Shown here piece by piece: positions 34,670-43,345 of a stretch of 64,000 nucleotides of DNA. How positions within the stretch are numbered: the stretch's first letter is position 1; each line of letters opens with the position of its first letter. Source of the stretch: Acidovorax delafieldii (GTDB taxonomy: Bacteria > Pseudomonadota > Gammaproteobacteria > Burkholderiales > Burkholderiaceae_C); contig DFQQ01000013.1 in the NCBI GenBank assembly GCA_002377855.1, positions 1 to 64,000 of the forward strand, written 5' to 3'. The position numbers and the translations under genes are program-made. A model generated the notes under the pieces. The model did not search any database. It was not told the DNA's origin and worked only from the letters and a program-made list of their open reading frames with translations.

Positions 34670-35644
34670 ATGCAACGACGTTCACTGATCGCGGCGGCCA
34701 CCCTGGCGGTCAGCCTGCCGCTGGCCCACACCGCCGCCCAGGCGCAAGATTTCCCTCCCAAGAAACCGGTCACCCTGGTGGTGGGGTTTGCCGCTGGCGG
34801 CTCGGCGGACATCGCTGCGCGGCTGATTGCCAAGAAGCTGGGCGAAAACATTGGCCAGAGCGTGGTGGTGGACAACAAGCCGGGCGCGGGCGGCAATCTG
34901 GCGCACACGCAGGTGGCCGCAGGCCCGTCGGATGGTTCGGTGCTGCTGTTCGGCTCGATCGGGCCGCTCACCATTGCGCCCCATTTCATGGCCGTGCGCT
35001 ACGACCCGTTGAAGGACCTGGCGCCCATCACCATGGGCGTGAGCTTTCCCAATGTACTGGTGGTGCCCGCCAGCACCGGCATCAAAACCCTGGGCGAATT
35101 CGTGGCCAAGGCCAAGCGTGAGCCCGGCAAGCTCGACTTTGCGTCGACCGGACCGGGGTCTGCCTCCCATCTGGCGGGTGAGTTGCTGAACGACGTGGCC
35201 AAGATCGACACGGTGCATGTGCCCTACAAGGGCGGCGCCCCGGCTTTGCAGGACGTGCTGGGCGACCGGGTCACATCGTTTTATGCAGCGCCCCCCACCG
35301 CGCTGCCCCACATTGAGTCGGGCAAGCTGGTCCCTCTGGCCACCACCGGGCTGACGCGCCCCGCCTACCTTCCCAACGTGCCCACAGTGGCCGAGACCTT
35401 CCCGGGCTTCAACGCCACCAACTGGTACGCGTTTGTGGCTTCGGCCAAAACGCCCAAGCCGCTGCTCGACCGCTGGAATGTCGAGCTGGTGAAGGTGCTC
35501 AACACCCCCGAGGTGCGCGAAAGTCTCCTCAAGCATGGCCAGACCTCAGCGCCCGGCACGCGAGAAGAACTGGGCAAGTTCATCGCGGCAGAACACAGCA
35601 AGTGGGGGCGCATCGTGCGCGAGCGAAAGATCACTGCTGACTGA
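34670..35644 (+). CDS. Bug/TctC-family periplasmic solute-binding protein
   Basis: A 324-residue secreted receptor: signal MQRRSLIAAATLAVSLPLAHTAAQAQ, then FPPKKPVTLVVGFAAGGSADIAARLIA, VVVDNKPGAGGNLA, YDPLKDLAPITMG and VPYKGGAPALQDVLGDRV, all Bug-family signatures. These receptors bind carboxylated metabolites and can feed a tripartite TctAB permease or act as sensors. No tctA or tctB is nearby, as is common for the many orphan Bug proteins of Burkholderiales. The first gene of a likely Bug/ModA-like/porin operon. Confidence 0.93.
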   Translation: MQRRSLIAAATLAVSLPLAHTAAQAQDFPPKKPVTLVVGFAAGGSADIAARLIAKKLGENIGQSVVVDNKPGAGGNLAHTQVAAGPSDGSVLLFGSIGPLTIAPHFMAVRYDPLKDLAPITMGVSFPNVLVVPASTGIKTLGEFVAKAKREPGKLDFASTGPGSASHLAGELLNDVAKIDTVHVPYKGGAPALQDVLGDRVTSFYAAPPTALPHIESGKLVPLATTGLTRPAYLPNVPTVAETFPGFNATNWYAFVASAKTPKPLLDRWNVELVKVLNTPEVRESLLKHGQTSAPGTREELGKFIAAEHSKWGRIVRERKITAD

Positions 35645-35688
35645 AGCGCAGCGCCCCGCATTCCCAACAAAAAACCAGGAGACAAAAC

Positions 35689-36528
35689 ATGCAACAACCG
35701 GTCCGCACCATCACACAGCACCTCCAGGCGCCGCGCCGCCGAGTGCTGAACGCCATACTGGGCGCCGCACTGGCTCTGGGCCTGGGCGTGGCGAGCGCCG
35801 TGCCGGCCAGCGTTCAAGCCGCAGAAATTCGCGTGGTCACATCGGGCGGCTTCTCGGCGGCGTACGACCAGTTGATCCCGCTGTACGAGCAGGCCACGGG
35901 CCACAAGGTGGTCACGGCGCGGGGTGCGTCGCTGGGCAACGCCCCCGATTCGATCCCTAGCCGTTTTGCCCGCAACGAGCAGTTCGATATTGTCATCCTG
36001 GCCGATTCGGGCCTGGAGGCACTCATTGCCCAAGGCAAGGTGCAGCAGGGCAGCCGTGTGGACCTGGCCCGTTCGATGATCGGCATGAGCGTGCGCAAGG
36101 GCACGCCCAAGCCCGACATCAGCACGGTCGATGCGCTCAAGACGACGCTGCTGAATGCGAAATCCATCGCCTACTCGGCCAGCGCCAGCGGCGTCTATCT
36201 GTCGACCGAACTGTTCCCGCGTCTCGGTGTGGCAGAGCAGATCAAGGACAAGGCCACGAAGATCTTCAGCGAACGCGTGGGCGCCGTGGTGCTGCGCGGC
36301 GATGCCGAAATCGGGTTCCAGCAGGTCAGTGAGCTGCTGCCCTTCAAGGAGCTGGACTTTGTGGGTCCGTTGCCTGATGAAGTGCAGCAGCGTGTGTTCT
36401 TCTCGGCCGGGGTGGCGGCCGGGTCGGGCAATGCGGACGCGGCCCGCCATCTGATCCGCTTCCTGTCGGCGCCTTCGGCAGCGCCCATCATCCGAAACAC
36501 CGGCATGGAACCCGCCAGCGCCCGCTGA
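35689..36528 (+). CDS. ModA-like substrate-binding protein
   Basis: A 279-residue secreted protein. After a signal (AILGAALALGLGVASAVPASVQA) comes AEIRVVTSGGFSAAYDQLIPLYEQATGHKV, the fold entry of molybdate-type binding proteins, with the FDIVILADSGLEALIAQGKV hinge segment. The family binds oxyanions, but the ligand residues cannot be verified by eye and no modB or modC is nearby. In Burkholderiales such genes often sit beside Bug receptors, so an organic ligand is equally possible. It follows the Bug gene by 44 bp with AGGAG before the ATG. Confidence 0.85.
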   Translation: MQQPVRTITQHLQAPRRRVLNAILGAALALGLGVASAVPASVQAAEIRVVTSGGFSAAYDQLIPLYEQATGHKVVTARGASLGNAPDSIPSRFARNEQFDIVILADSGLEALIAQGKVQQGSRVDLARSMIGMSVRKGTPKPDISTVDALKTTLLNAKSIAYSASASGVYLSTELFPRLGVAEQIKDKATKIFSERVGAVVLRGDAEIGFQQVSELLPFKELDFVGPLPDEVQQRVFFSAGVAAGSGNADAARHLIRFLSAPSAAPIIRNTGMEPASAR

Positions 36529-36671
36529 CGCGGCGACTTCCGTCATCCGTTCTGGCTTGCGCATGCGCCTTCGGCGCAAGCCCTTCCCCCGCCCAGCCGC
36601 AACCCACCAGCACCGCAGTGCGAAGTGCGGCCGGTGGCTGCGCGCACATCACCACAAAGACAAAGAGACAT

Positions 36672-37739
36672 ATGACCCGCCTCATTCCCGTTCTCGCCGC
36701 CGCACTGACGGTGCCGGCCATTGCATTTGCCCAGCAGGGAGGCCCTACGGTGTACGGCATCGTCGATGCCAGCGTCCGGCACGCGTCCGGCCTGACAGCC
36801 GCCAACACACCGGCCGCTGCGTCGGTCAACGGCGTGGCCAGCGGGCTCAACAACACCAGCCGCATCGGGTTCCGTGGCCGCGAAGACCTGGGCGACGGCA
36901 TGTACGCGCTCTTCAACCTGGAGACAGGCCTGAGCGCCGACACGGGCGCCACGGCCAACGCAACCAAGTTTTTTGACCGTGCCGCCATTGTGGGGCTGGG
37001 GGGGCCATTGGGGCAGGTCACTGTGGGGCGCCAGACCAATCTGCTGGCCGATGCCGTCAGCCCCGTGGATGCCGTGGGCATGCGGTTTGCGGCGTTCAAC
37101 CCCAACATCGTCACGGCGGCCTTGAGCAACCACGGCCTTGGGGTGGAATACGGAGCCACCGGGTCTTCCAGCGGGTCGTACCGGCTGGACAACTCTTTGA
37201 AGTACACCGGTGCCTTCGGCCCGGTCACGGCGCGGGCGATGTACGGCATGGGAGAGAACACCGGGTCCACCGCTGCGCAGCACTCGGCCGGCGCCGGCTT
37301 GGCGTACACGGCCGGGGGCTGGGTCATATCGGGGGCTTACCAGCGCTTCACCACGGCGGCAGACCTGCCGCTGCGCGCTGCCACGCTGGGCGCGGCCTAC
37401 CAGTTCGGCAGAGTGCGACTTGCCATCAACACTGCCCGCAGCGAGGCGCGGACATCGGCCACGGCCCGCGCCGAGCAGCGCACCCATTCGGCCGGGGCCA
37501 CTTGGTCGGCCACGAGCACCGTCGACCTTACGGCGGCGTGGTACCGAGTAGAACGCGAGCGCACCGGGGCCAGGGAAGACGGGTACAGCCGGACCATGCT
37601 GTTTGCCGAATACAAGCTTTCACGCCGCACCAAGCTCTACGCCGAGCTGGACCGTACCCACTGGTATGCGGGCTACCAGGGCGCCACCGCCAAGCCCCGC
37701 GCCACCGGTATCAGCATCGGCATCGTGCATTCGTTCTGA
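36672..37739 (+). CDS. Gram-negative trimeric porin (beta-proteobacterial type)
   Basis: A 355-residue outer-membrane porin. After the signal peptide comes the typical start SVTLYG-like TVYGIVDASVRH, then NTSRIGFRGREDLGDGMYALFNLE, the FDRAAIVGLGGPLGQVTVGRQ segment, alternating amphipathic strands, and a C-terminal phenylalanine (GISIGIVHSF) recognised by the BAM machinery. It lies downstream of two binding-protein genes and probably lets their ligand into the periplasm. The L3 constriction loop region (NPNIVTAALSNHG) is shorter than in general porins, so it may be substrate-biased. Confidence 0.93.
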   Translation: MTRLIPVLAAALTVPAIAFAQQGGPTVYGIVDASVRHASGLTAANTPAAASVNGVASGLNNTSRIGFRGREDLGDGMYALFNLETGLSADTGATANATKFFDRAAIVGLGGPLGQVTVGRQTNLLADAVSPVDAVGMRFAAFNPNIVTAALSNHGLGVEYGATGSSSGSYRLDNSLKYTGAFGPVTARAMYGMGENTGSTAAQHSAGAGLAYTAGGWVISGAYQRFTTAADLPLRAATLGAAYQFGRVRLAINTARSEARTSATARAEQRTHSAGATWSATSTVDLTAAWYRVERERTGAREDGYSRTMLFAEYKLSRRTKLYAELDRTHWYAGYQGATAKPRATGISIGIVHSF

Positions 37740-37786
37740 CCGGGGCCGAGGTGCAGTCAGGGGGGCTCGGCTGCTGCGTCGGCCTC

Positions 37787-37809
37787 GCAATGCCGTGCCC
37801 CGGCATTGC
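37787..37809 (+). terminator. Hairpin after the porin gene
   Basis: GCAATGCCG and CGGCATTGC form a perfect 9-bp stem with a 5-nt loop, 47 bp after the porin stop. It has no T-run, so termination would be weak or Rho-assisted. Confidence 0.4.
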
Positions 37810-37961
37810 ATTGCGGCATGAAAAAGACCTGAGCGGACGCTGCAAAAGCCGGGGGCGGGGGCATGGGCGGCAGCCATGCAGGCTGGCAAGGTCGTCGCTA
37901 AACTCGTCGGGCAACGCGTGGCCGTGTGGCCGCGTCTTCCCAATTCGCTTGGAGCCCCTGC

Positions 37962-38867
37962 ATGCCCGAAACCACCCCCTACACCCCGCCCTCCATCTGG
38001 CAATGGAACAAGGAAAACGGCGGCCAGTTCGCCAGCATCAACCGCCCCATTGCCGGTGCCACGCATGACAAGGAATTGCCGGTAGGCCGACACCCGCTGC
38101 AGCTGTATTCGCTGGGCACGCCCAACGGCGTGAAGGTGACGGTGATGCTGGAAGAGCTGCTGGCGCTAGGCCACGGCGGGGCGGAGTACGACGCGTGGCT
38201 GATCCGCATCAACGAGGGCGAGCAGTTCGGCAGCGGGTTCGTTTCGGTGAATCCCAACTCCAAGATCCCGGCCCTGCTGGACCGCACCGATTCCGCCAAC
38301 CCGGTGCGGGTGTTCGAGTCCGGCGCCATCCTGATGTACCTGGCCGAAAAGTTTGGCAATGCCTTTTTGCCCAGCAGTGGCGCGGCGCGGGCCGAGTGCC
38401 TGTCGTGGCTGTTCTGGCAGATGGGCAGTGCGCCGTTTCTGGGCGGTGGGTTCGGGCACTTTTACGCCTACGCGCCGGAGAAGTACGAATACCCCATCAA
38501 CCGCTACGCCATGGAGGTCAAGCGCCAGCTGGATGTGCTCAACCAGCGGCTGGCCGACAACGAGTTTTTGATCGGCAGCGAGTACACCGTGGCCGACATC
38601 GCCATCTGGCCCTGGTATGGCTTGCTGGTGAAGGGCCAGGCGTACAACGCGGGCGAGTTTTTGCAGGTGCATGAATACACGCACGTGGTGCGCTGGGCCG
38701 AGCAGGTGGCCAGACGGCCAGCAGTGCAGCGCGGGCGCAAGGTGAACCGCGTCAATGGCGACCTGGCCAACCAGTTGCGCGAGCGGCATGACGCCAGCGA
38801 CTTTGAGTCCAAGACGCAGGACAAGATCGAAGCTGCTGCAGCGGCTTCTTTGTCGCCCGCGCAATGA
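37962..38867 (+). CDS. yghU: Glutathione S-transferase, YghU/Nu class
   Basis: A 301-residue enzyme, longer than ordinary GSTs because of an N-terminal arm: YTPPSIWQWNKENGGQFASINRPIAGATHDKELPVGRHPLQLYS, a hallmark of YghU (Nu class). The thioredoxin fold follows, with TPNGVKVTVMLEEL, SVNPNSKIPAL and FESGAILMYLAEK, then a helical domain. Nu-class enzymes bind two glutathiones and act as disulfide-bond reductases or organic hydroperoxidases. GGAG precedes the ATG by 8 nt. A second GST gene overlaps or abuts its end. Confidence 0.94.
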   Translation: MPETTPYTPPSIWQWNKENGGQFASINRPIAGATHDKELPVGRHPLQLYSLGTPNGVKVTVMLEELLALGHGGAEYDAWLIRINEGEQFGSGFVSVNPNSKIPALLDRTDSANPVRVFESGAILMYLAEKFGNAFLPSSGAARAECLSWLFWQMGSAPFLGGGFGHFYAYAPEKYEYPINRYAMEVKRQLDVLNQRLADNEFLIGSEYTVADIAIWPWYGLLVKGQAYNAGEFLQVHEYTHVVRWAEQVARRPAVQRGRKVNRVNGDLANQLRERHDASDFESKTQDKIEAAAAASLSPAQ

Positions 38868-38887
38868 CTGCCCGGCAAGGTCCCACC

Positions 38888-39520
38888 ATGATCACCCTCT
38901 ACGACTGCGCCACCGCGCCCAGCCCGCGCCGGGCGCGCATCCTGCTGGCGGAAAAGGGCGTTGCCTACGACGCCGTGCAGGTGGACCTGCGCAGCGGCGA
39001 GCAGTTGGGCGATGCGTACCGGCAGATCAACCCGCAATGCACTGTGCCCGCGCTGCGCGCCGAAGACGGGCTGCTGCTGACTGACAACGCGGCCATCACC
39101 GCGTATGTGGAGGCGCGTTACCCACAGCCGCCGCTTCTGGGCGAAACGCCTGCCGAGAAGGCGGAGATTGCCAGCTGGAACTGGCGCATGGAGTTTGAGG
39201 GCCTGCAGGCCATTGCCGAGGCGCTGCGCAACAGCGCGCCCGCCATGGCCAACCGGGCGCTGCCGGGGGCTGTGGACTACCCGCAGATCCCGGCGCTGGC
39301 CGAGCGCGGGCTGGTGCGCGTGGGGCAGTTTTTTAACCTGCTCAATGAGCGCCTGGCGGGCCGCGATTTCATTGCTGCGGACCGTTTCAGTGTGGCTGAC
39401 ATCACGGCCGTGGTGGCGGTGGACTTTGCCCGCGTGGTCAGGCACAAGCCGGGTGAGCAGCACCCGCACCTGCTGCGCTGGCGCGCGGCCATGGCGCAGC
39501 GGCCGTCCATGGCACTGTAG
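38888..39520 (+). CDS. Glutathione S-transferase family protein
   Basis: A 210-residue canonical GST: LYDCATAPSPRRARILLAEKGV (N-terminal thioredoxin fold with a Ser/Pro region at the usual active site), NPQCTVPALRAEDG (cis-Pro), LLTDNAAITAYVEARY, and a C-terminal helical domain with FSVADITAVVAVDF. Substrate unknown. Two starts are possible: ATG 38864, overlapping the yghU stop by 4 bp, or ATG 38888. I prefer 38888 because an AAGGT site sits 7 nt ahead of it and the fold starts at once. It is followed directly by a broken hydrolase gene. Confidence 0.92.
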   Translation: MITLYDCATAPSPRRARILLAEKGVAYDAVQVDLRSGEQLGDAYRQINPQCTVPALRAEDGLLLTDNAAITAYVEARYPQPPLLGETPAEKAEIASWNWRMEFEGLQAIAEALRNSAPAMANRALPGAVDYPQIPALAERGLVRVGQFFNLLNERLAGRDFIAADRFSVADITAVVAVDFARVVRHKPGEQHPHLLRWRAAMAQRPSMAL

Positions 39521-39547
39521 TGGGACCACGGGCCGGCCCGGCCAGCT

Positions 39548-40037
39548 GCAGCGAAGGTCTCCAAAGTGCCCGATGGGCAGGTGATGGGCGACTTGGACGG
39601 CGCGGTGAAGTGGGCCGCTGCCAGCGGCGGCGATGCAGCGCGCGTGGGTGTGACAGGCTTTTGCTGGGGCGGCCGTATCACGTGACCGTACGCAGCGCAC
39701 GGCCCCGTGAAGGCAGGGGGTGGCGCGGTACGGTCGGCTGGTAGGTCAGCCCTCCGACCTGACGCCCAGGCACCCCGTGGACCTCGCTCCCATCCTCAAG
39801 GCGCCGGTGCTGGGCCTCTATGGTGAAAAAGATACCGGAATCCCTATTGACACGGTTGATAAGATGAAATCAGCCCTAGCCAGCGGTTCAGCTGCAGCCA
39901 AGGTTTCCGAGTTTGTGGTGTACCCCGATGCCCCGCACGCGTTTCATGCCGACGACCGCCCCAGCTACCGCAAGGAAGCGGCGGAAGATGGCTTTCAGCG
40001 TGCGCTGGCTTGGTTCAAGACCCACGGAGTGGTTTGA
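39548..40037 (+). pseudogene. Dienelactone hydrolase remnant (5' truncated, nonsense and frameshift)
   Basis: Two conserved blocks lie in different frames. Block 1 (39548-39684) reads AAKVSKVPDGQVMGDLDGAV...RVGVTGFCWGGRIT and stops. It contains the nucleophile motif GFCWGG of dienelactone hydrolases. Block 2 (about 39720-40037) reads YGRLVGQPSDLTPRHPVDL, then APVLGLYGEKDTGIPIDTVDKMK, VVYPDAPHAFHADDRPSYRKEAAEDGF and LAWFKTHGVV, with the catalytic Asp and His regions. The break fits TGG to TGA at 39683-39685 plus an extra G in the gcaggggg run near 39715. About the first 90 residues are missing. The native terminator at 40059 is still there. Confidence 0.85.
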
Positions 40038-40058
40038 AATTCCGGGTTTTCAGCCAAT

Positions 40059-40091
40059 AGCCGCCCTGGTGTTTCAGGGGCGGCTTTTTTT
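40059..40091 (+). terminator. Intrinsic terminator after the broken hydrolase
   Basis: AGCCGCCC pairs with GGGCGGCT around an 11-nt loop and is followed by seven T. It would have ended the GST/hydrolase transcript. Confidence 0.85.
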
Positions 40092-40125
40092 CGGGTGCGG
40101 CACGAGCGTTTGATAATAAAAACTG

Positions 40126-40182
40126 CCTCTATGGCATATGGAATAAGCGCTAAAAGCTATGACTTTGATAGCAATTTTAATG
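40126..40182 (-). repeat. Dispersed double-hairpin repeat, copy G (reverse orientation, over a gene start)
   Basis: On the plus strand: gcctctatggcatatggaataagcgctaaaagctatgactttgatagcaatttt. This is the reverse complement of the family pattern. The ZIP transporter start codon and its first seven codons (MTLIAILM) lie in the first arm. Confidence 0.6.
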
Positions 40183-41016
40183 GCCACCTTGGCTGCAGGT
40201 ATTGGCAGTGTGTGGGTGGCGGCTCTCTTGATGCGCCTGGGCCTGGGGGGGCGCCACGACGGTGTGGGGCCTCAGCACTTGCTGAGCCTGGCGGCCGGGG
40301 CGTTGTTGGCCACGGCCTTCATGCACCTGCTGCCCGAGGCATTTGAAAGCCAGGCGGGCGCGCACGATCTGTTTGCGACCTTGTTGGTGGGCGTGGTGTT
40401 TTTCTTTCTGCTCGACAAGGCGGAGTTGTGGCACCACGGGCACGAGCACAGCCACACGGCGCCGCAGCGGCACGACCATGGGCATGCACACGGCCATTCG
40501 CACAGCGGCGACGCGGCCCATGCGGTGCACGACCATGGCCATGCGCACCACCACCACGGCTCCCGCTCCGGTGGCTGGGCGCTGCTCACCGGCGACAGCG
40601 TGCATTGCTTTGGCGACGGCATCTTGATCGCATCCGCCTTCATGGCCGACATGCGCCTGGGCGTGATAGCCGCTGTGTCTGTGCTGGCGCACGAGGTGCC
40701 GCACCATATGGGCGACCTGGTAGTGCTGCGCCAGACGAGCCCTGACCGGCGCGTGGCCCTGATCAAAGTTTCACTGGCGGGGGCGGTCACCGCGCTGGGC
40801 GGCGTGGTCGGCTATTTTCTGGTGGGGCAATTGCAAGACTTCCTGCCGTACTTTCTGGCAGTCGCGTCCAGCAGCTTTGTGTACGTGGCGCTGGCCGATT
40901 TGATCCCCCAGCTGCAAAAGCGGCTGACGGCCCGCGAAACCATTGCGCAGATCGCCTGGCTGATCGCGGGCATGGTGGTGGTCACGATGGTGAGCGGAGC
41001 GGCGCACAGCCACTAA
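40159..41016 (+). CDS. ZIP family divalent metal transporter
   Basis: A 285-residue polytopic protein with about eight membrane segments. A long histidine-rich cytoplasmic loop (about residues 93-136; repeated HGH/HDH) precedes the metal-binding helices: DSVHCFGDGILIASAF and VLAHEVPHHMGDLVVLRQ, the conserved ZIP TM4 and TM5 motifs. It imports zinc or a related divalent metal into the cytoplasm. The start codon and first residues are encoded by repeat copy G, and no clear ribosome-binding site is visible. Alternative starts further in would cut the first helix. Confidence 0.92.
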   Translation: MTLIAILMATLAAGIGSVWVAALLMRLGLGGRHDGVGPQHLLSLAAGALLATAFMHLLPEAFESQAGAHDLFATLLVGVVFFFLLDKAELWHHGHEHSHTAPQRHDHGHAHGHSHSGDAAHAVHDHGHAHHHHGSRSGGWALLTGDSVHCFGDGILIASAFMADMRLGVIAAVSVLAHEVPHHMGDLVVLRQTSPDRRVALIKVSLAGAVTALGGVVGYFLVGQLQDFLPYFLAVASSSFVYVALADLIPQLQKRLTARETIAQIAWLIAGMVVVTMVSGAAHSH

Positions 41017-41204
41017 GGCAAGCGGATTCGGGCGACCTGCGCCGGCCTCATGGAGGCAATTTCCGTCCAGAAACGGCATGAGGATGGAGCTGCGGGCTGT
41101 GTCCGGCGTGTAGTTCTTGATGCAGGTCAACTGGCTCCAGGGTAGCGTCGCCACGGGGCTGGTTACCTCAAGACAGGCGCTAGCGTCTGTGCCATGCTGG
41201 TGCA

Positions 41205-43025
41205 ATGAACCCAGTTGCCTCCTCCCATTCCCCATCGGTTCGTCTGGGCCTGCTGGCGCAGCCCACACGGTTTTTGTTCTTCACTGGCAAGGGCGGGGTT
41301 GGCAAGACCTCGCTGTCCACTGCGGCCGCCATTGCCCTGGCCGACGCGGGCCGTCAGGTGCTCCTGGTCAGCACCGATGCGGCCTCCAACCTGGATGAAA
41401 TGCTGGGCGTGGCGCTGTCCAACCAGCCCGTGGCCGTGCCCGAGGTGCCGGGGCTGCACATGCTCAACATCGACCCCGATACCGCCGCCGAGGCCTACCG
41501 CCAGCGCGTGCTAGCGCAGCTGGAGGCCACGGCAACCCATGACGAGCGCGCCACCGTGCGCGAACAGCTCTCGGGCGCCTGCACCACGGAAATTGCCGCG
41601 TTTGATGAATTCGCTGCGCTGCTTGCCAGCGAGGGCAATAGCGCTGGCCACATCTTTGACCATGTTGTGTTTGACACCGCACCCACAGGCCACACGCTGC
41701 GACTGTTGAGCCTGCCCAAAGCCTGGACCGGGTTTTTGGCGGGCAACGACCGGGGCGCGTCGTGCCTGGGGCCGCATTCGGGCCTGAAGATGCAGGAGGC
41801 CCGCTTCGCCGCCGCTCTCGCCGCGCTGAGTGATCCCGCGCTGACCACCGTGGTGCTGGTCACCCGCCCCGATCCCCGGCCCATGCTGGAGGCGGCCCGT
41901 ACCGCCACAGAGTTGCGCACCCTCGGGCTGGCCAACCAGCGCCTGGCCATCAATGGCGTGTTCCATGCCAGCAACCCGGGGCAGGACCCTGTGGCCGACG
42001 CGATCGAGCAGCTAGGCCGCCAAGCCATGGACCAGATGCCCGATGCATTGGCCCCCCTGCCGCGCGACGAGGTTCCGCTGCGTGCATTCGATACCGTGGG
42101 CCTGCCCGCACTGCGCGCGCTGCTGGGCGACGGCCCTGTGCCTTCTGCTGCGTCCGCGGCGGCGGCTGGCTTTTCTTTGCAGGCGGAGCCTCTTTCGGCC
42201 ATGGCCGACGCGCTGGCCGCCAAAGGCCACGGGCTCATCATGGTGATGGGCAAGGGTGGCGTGGGCAAAACCACCATTGCCGCCGCGCTGGCCGTGGGCC
42301 TGGTGCAGCGCGGGCACAGCGTTCACTTGACCACCACCGACCCAGCGGCCCATGTGCAGAGCCAGCTCGACGGTAGCCTGCCTGGCTTGAAGGTGGGCCG
42401 CATCGACCCGCACGCAGAGACCCAGGCGTACATCGACAAAATCATGGTCACGCGAGGCAAGGCGCTGGACGACGCCGGCCGCGCGTTGCTGCTGGAAGAT
42501 CTGCAATCTCCCTGCACCGAAGAGGTGGCGGTGTTTCACGCCTTCAGCCGCGTGGTGAACGAGGCGCGTACTGCGTTTGTGGTGCTGGACACCGCACCCA
42601 CCGGCCACAGCCTGCTGCTGATGGATGCCACCGGTGCCTACCACCGCCAAATGACCCAGCAGTACCAGGGCACCGCCGGCGGCGCGATGGCGAAGCACAT
42701 CATCACGCCGCTGATGCGCCTGCAAGACTCTGACATGACACATGTGGTCATCGTGACGCTGCCCGAAGTCACGCCCGTCAGCCAGGCAGCAGCACTGCAG
42801 GAAGACCTGCGCCGTGCCCGCATCGAGCCCTGGGCCTGGGTCATCAACAAAAGCGTGGCGGCCACCGGCACCTCTGACCCCCTGTTGCAGGCGCGCCTGG
42901 CGGGCGAAGTGCGGCAGTGCGACCGCATTGCCCAGGGCCTTGCCCAGCGCACCTTCGTGCTGCCTTGGCTGACTCAGCCCCCCGTGGGGGTGGCGGCGCT
43001 GGGCGAGCTCGTGAATGGCAGTTGA
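41205..43025 (+). CDS. arsA: Two-domain ArsA-type ATPase (arsenite pump subunit), orphan
   Basis: A 606-residue protein with two fused ATPase halves: P-loops GKGGVGKTS (residues 28-36) and GKGGVGKTT (349-357), and two DTAPTGH signatures. The three metalloid-binding cysteines known from plasmid R773 ArsA have clear counterparts: C126 in SGACTTEI, C187 in GASCLGPHSG, C437 in SPCTEEVAVF. ArsA drives ArsB-mediated arsenite/antimonite export. No arsB, arsD, arsC or arsR gene is visible within this window, so it is an orphan here. A GET3-like targeting role is unlikely because of the duplicated form with all three cysteines. Confidence 0.92.
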   Translation: MNPVASSHSPSVRLGLLAQPTRFLFFTGKGGVGKTSLSTAAAIALADAGRQVLLVSTDAASNLDEMLGVALSNQPVAVPEVPGLHMLNIDPDTAAEAYRQRVLAQLEATATHDERATVREQLSGACTTEIAAFDEFAALLASEGNSAGHIFDHVVFDTAPTGHTLRLLSLPKAWTGFLAGNDRGASCLGPHSGLKMQEARFAAALAALSDPALTTVVLVTRPDPRPMLEAARTATELRTLGLANQRLAINGVFHASNPGQDPVADAIEQLGRQAMDQMPDALAPLPRDEVPLRAFDTVGLPALRALLGDGPVPSAASAAAAGFSLQAEPLSAMADALAAKGHGLIMVMGKGGVGKTTIAAALAVGLVQRGHSVHLTTTDPAAHVQSQLDGSLPGLKVGRIDPHAETQAYIDKIMVTRGKALDDAGRALLLEDLQSPCTEEVAVFHAFSRVVNEARTAFVVLDTAPTGHSLLLMDATGAYHRQMTQQYQGTAGGAMAKHIITPLMRLQDSDMTHVVIVTLPEVTPVSQAAALQEDLRRARIEPWAWVINKSVAATGTSDPLLQARLAGEVRQCDRIAQGLAQRTFVLPWLTQPPVGVAALGELVNGS

Positions 43026-43070
43026 GTTGCTATTGAAAATATAGCGTTTGGCGCTGATACGGCGGGGGTT
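43026..43070 (+). repeat. Dispersed double-hairpin repeat, copy H (partial)
   Basis: Right after the arsA stop: ttgctattgaaaatatagcg, then tttggcgctgatacggcggggg. The first arm is clean; the second is degenerate. Confidence 0.6.
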
Positions 43071-43308
43071 TTGGACTAAAAACGCCAAAAAAAGGGAGAT
43101 GGTGAAAAATGGCGCCTTGAACGCTTTCGGGCTGCAGGCGGGGCAGGGCTGAGCACTCGCCCATCTCCGTCGCCCCGGCCGGCCGTGGTGCGGCTTTGTC
43201 GAATGGCCTGCCATGCCTGCCTGCATCTGTTTGCCTGAGGCGGGGGCAGTCAGCGCCTCCCGCGCCACAGGCGGGACGAACCGGGCCCGGATTACCTCCC
43301 AGAAACAA
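43071..43308. other. Intergenic DNA with no recognisable feature
   Basis: Between the repeat and the tRNA terminator I see only GC-rich non-coding sequence and short shadow frames. Confidence 0.4.
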
Positions 43309-43341
43309 AAAACCCTGCATGGCGAACCATGCAGGGTTTTT
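43309..43341 (-). terminator. Terminator of the tRNA-Met gene
   Basis: A perfect 14-bp stem AAAACCCTGCATGG / CCATGCAGGGTTTT with a TTCG loop and a T-run when read on the minus strand. It lies 5 bp past the tRNA 3' end. Confidence 0.88.
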
Positions 43342-43345
43342 GATT

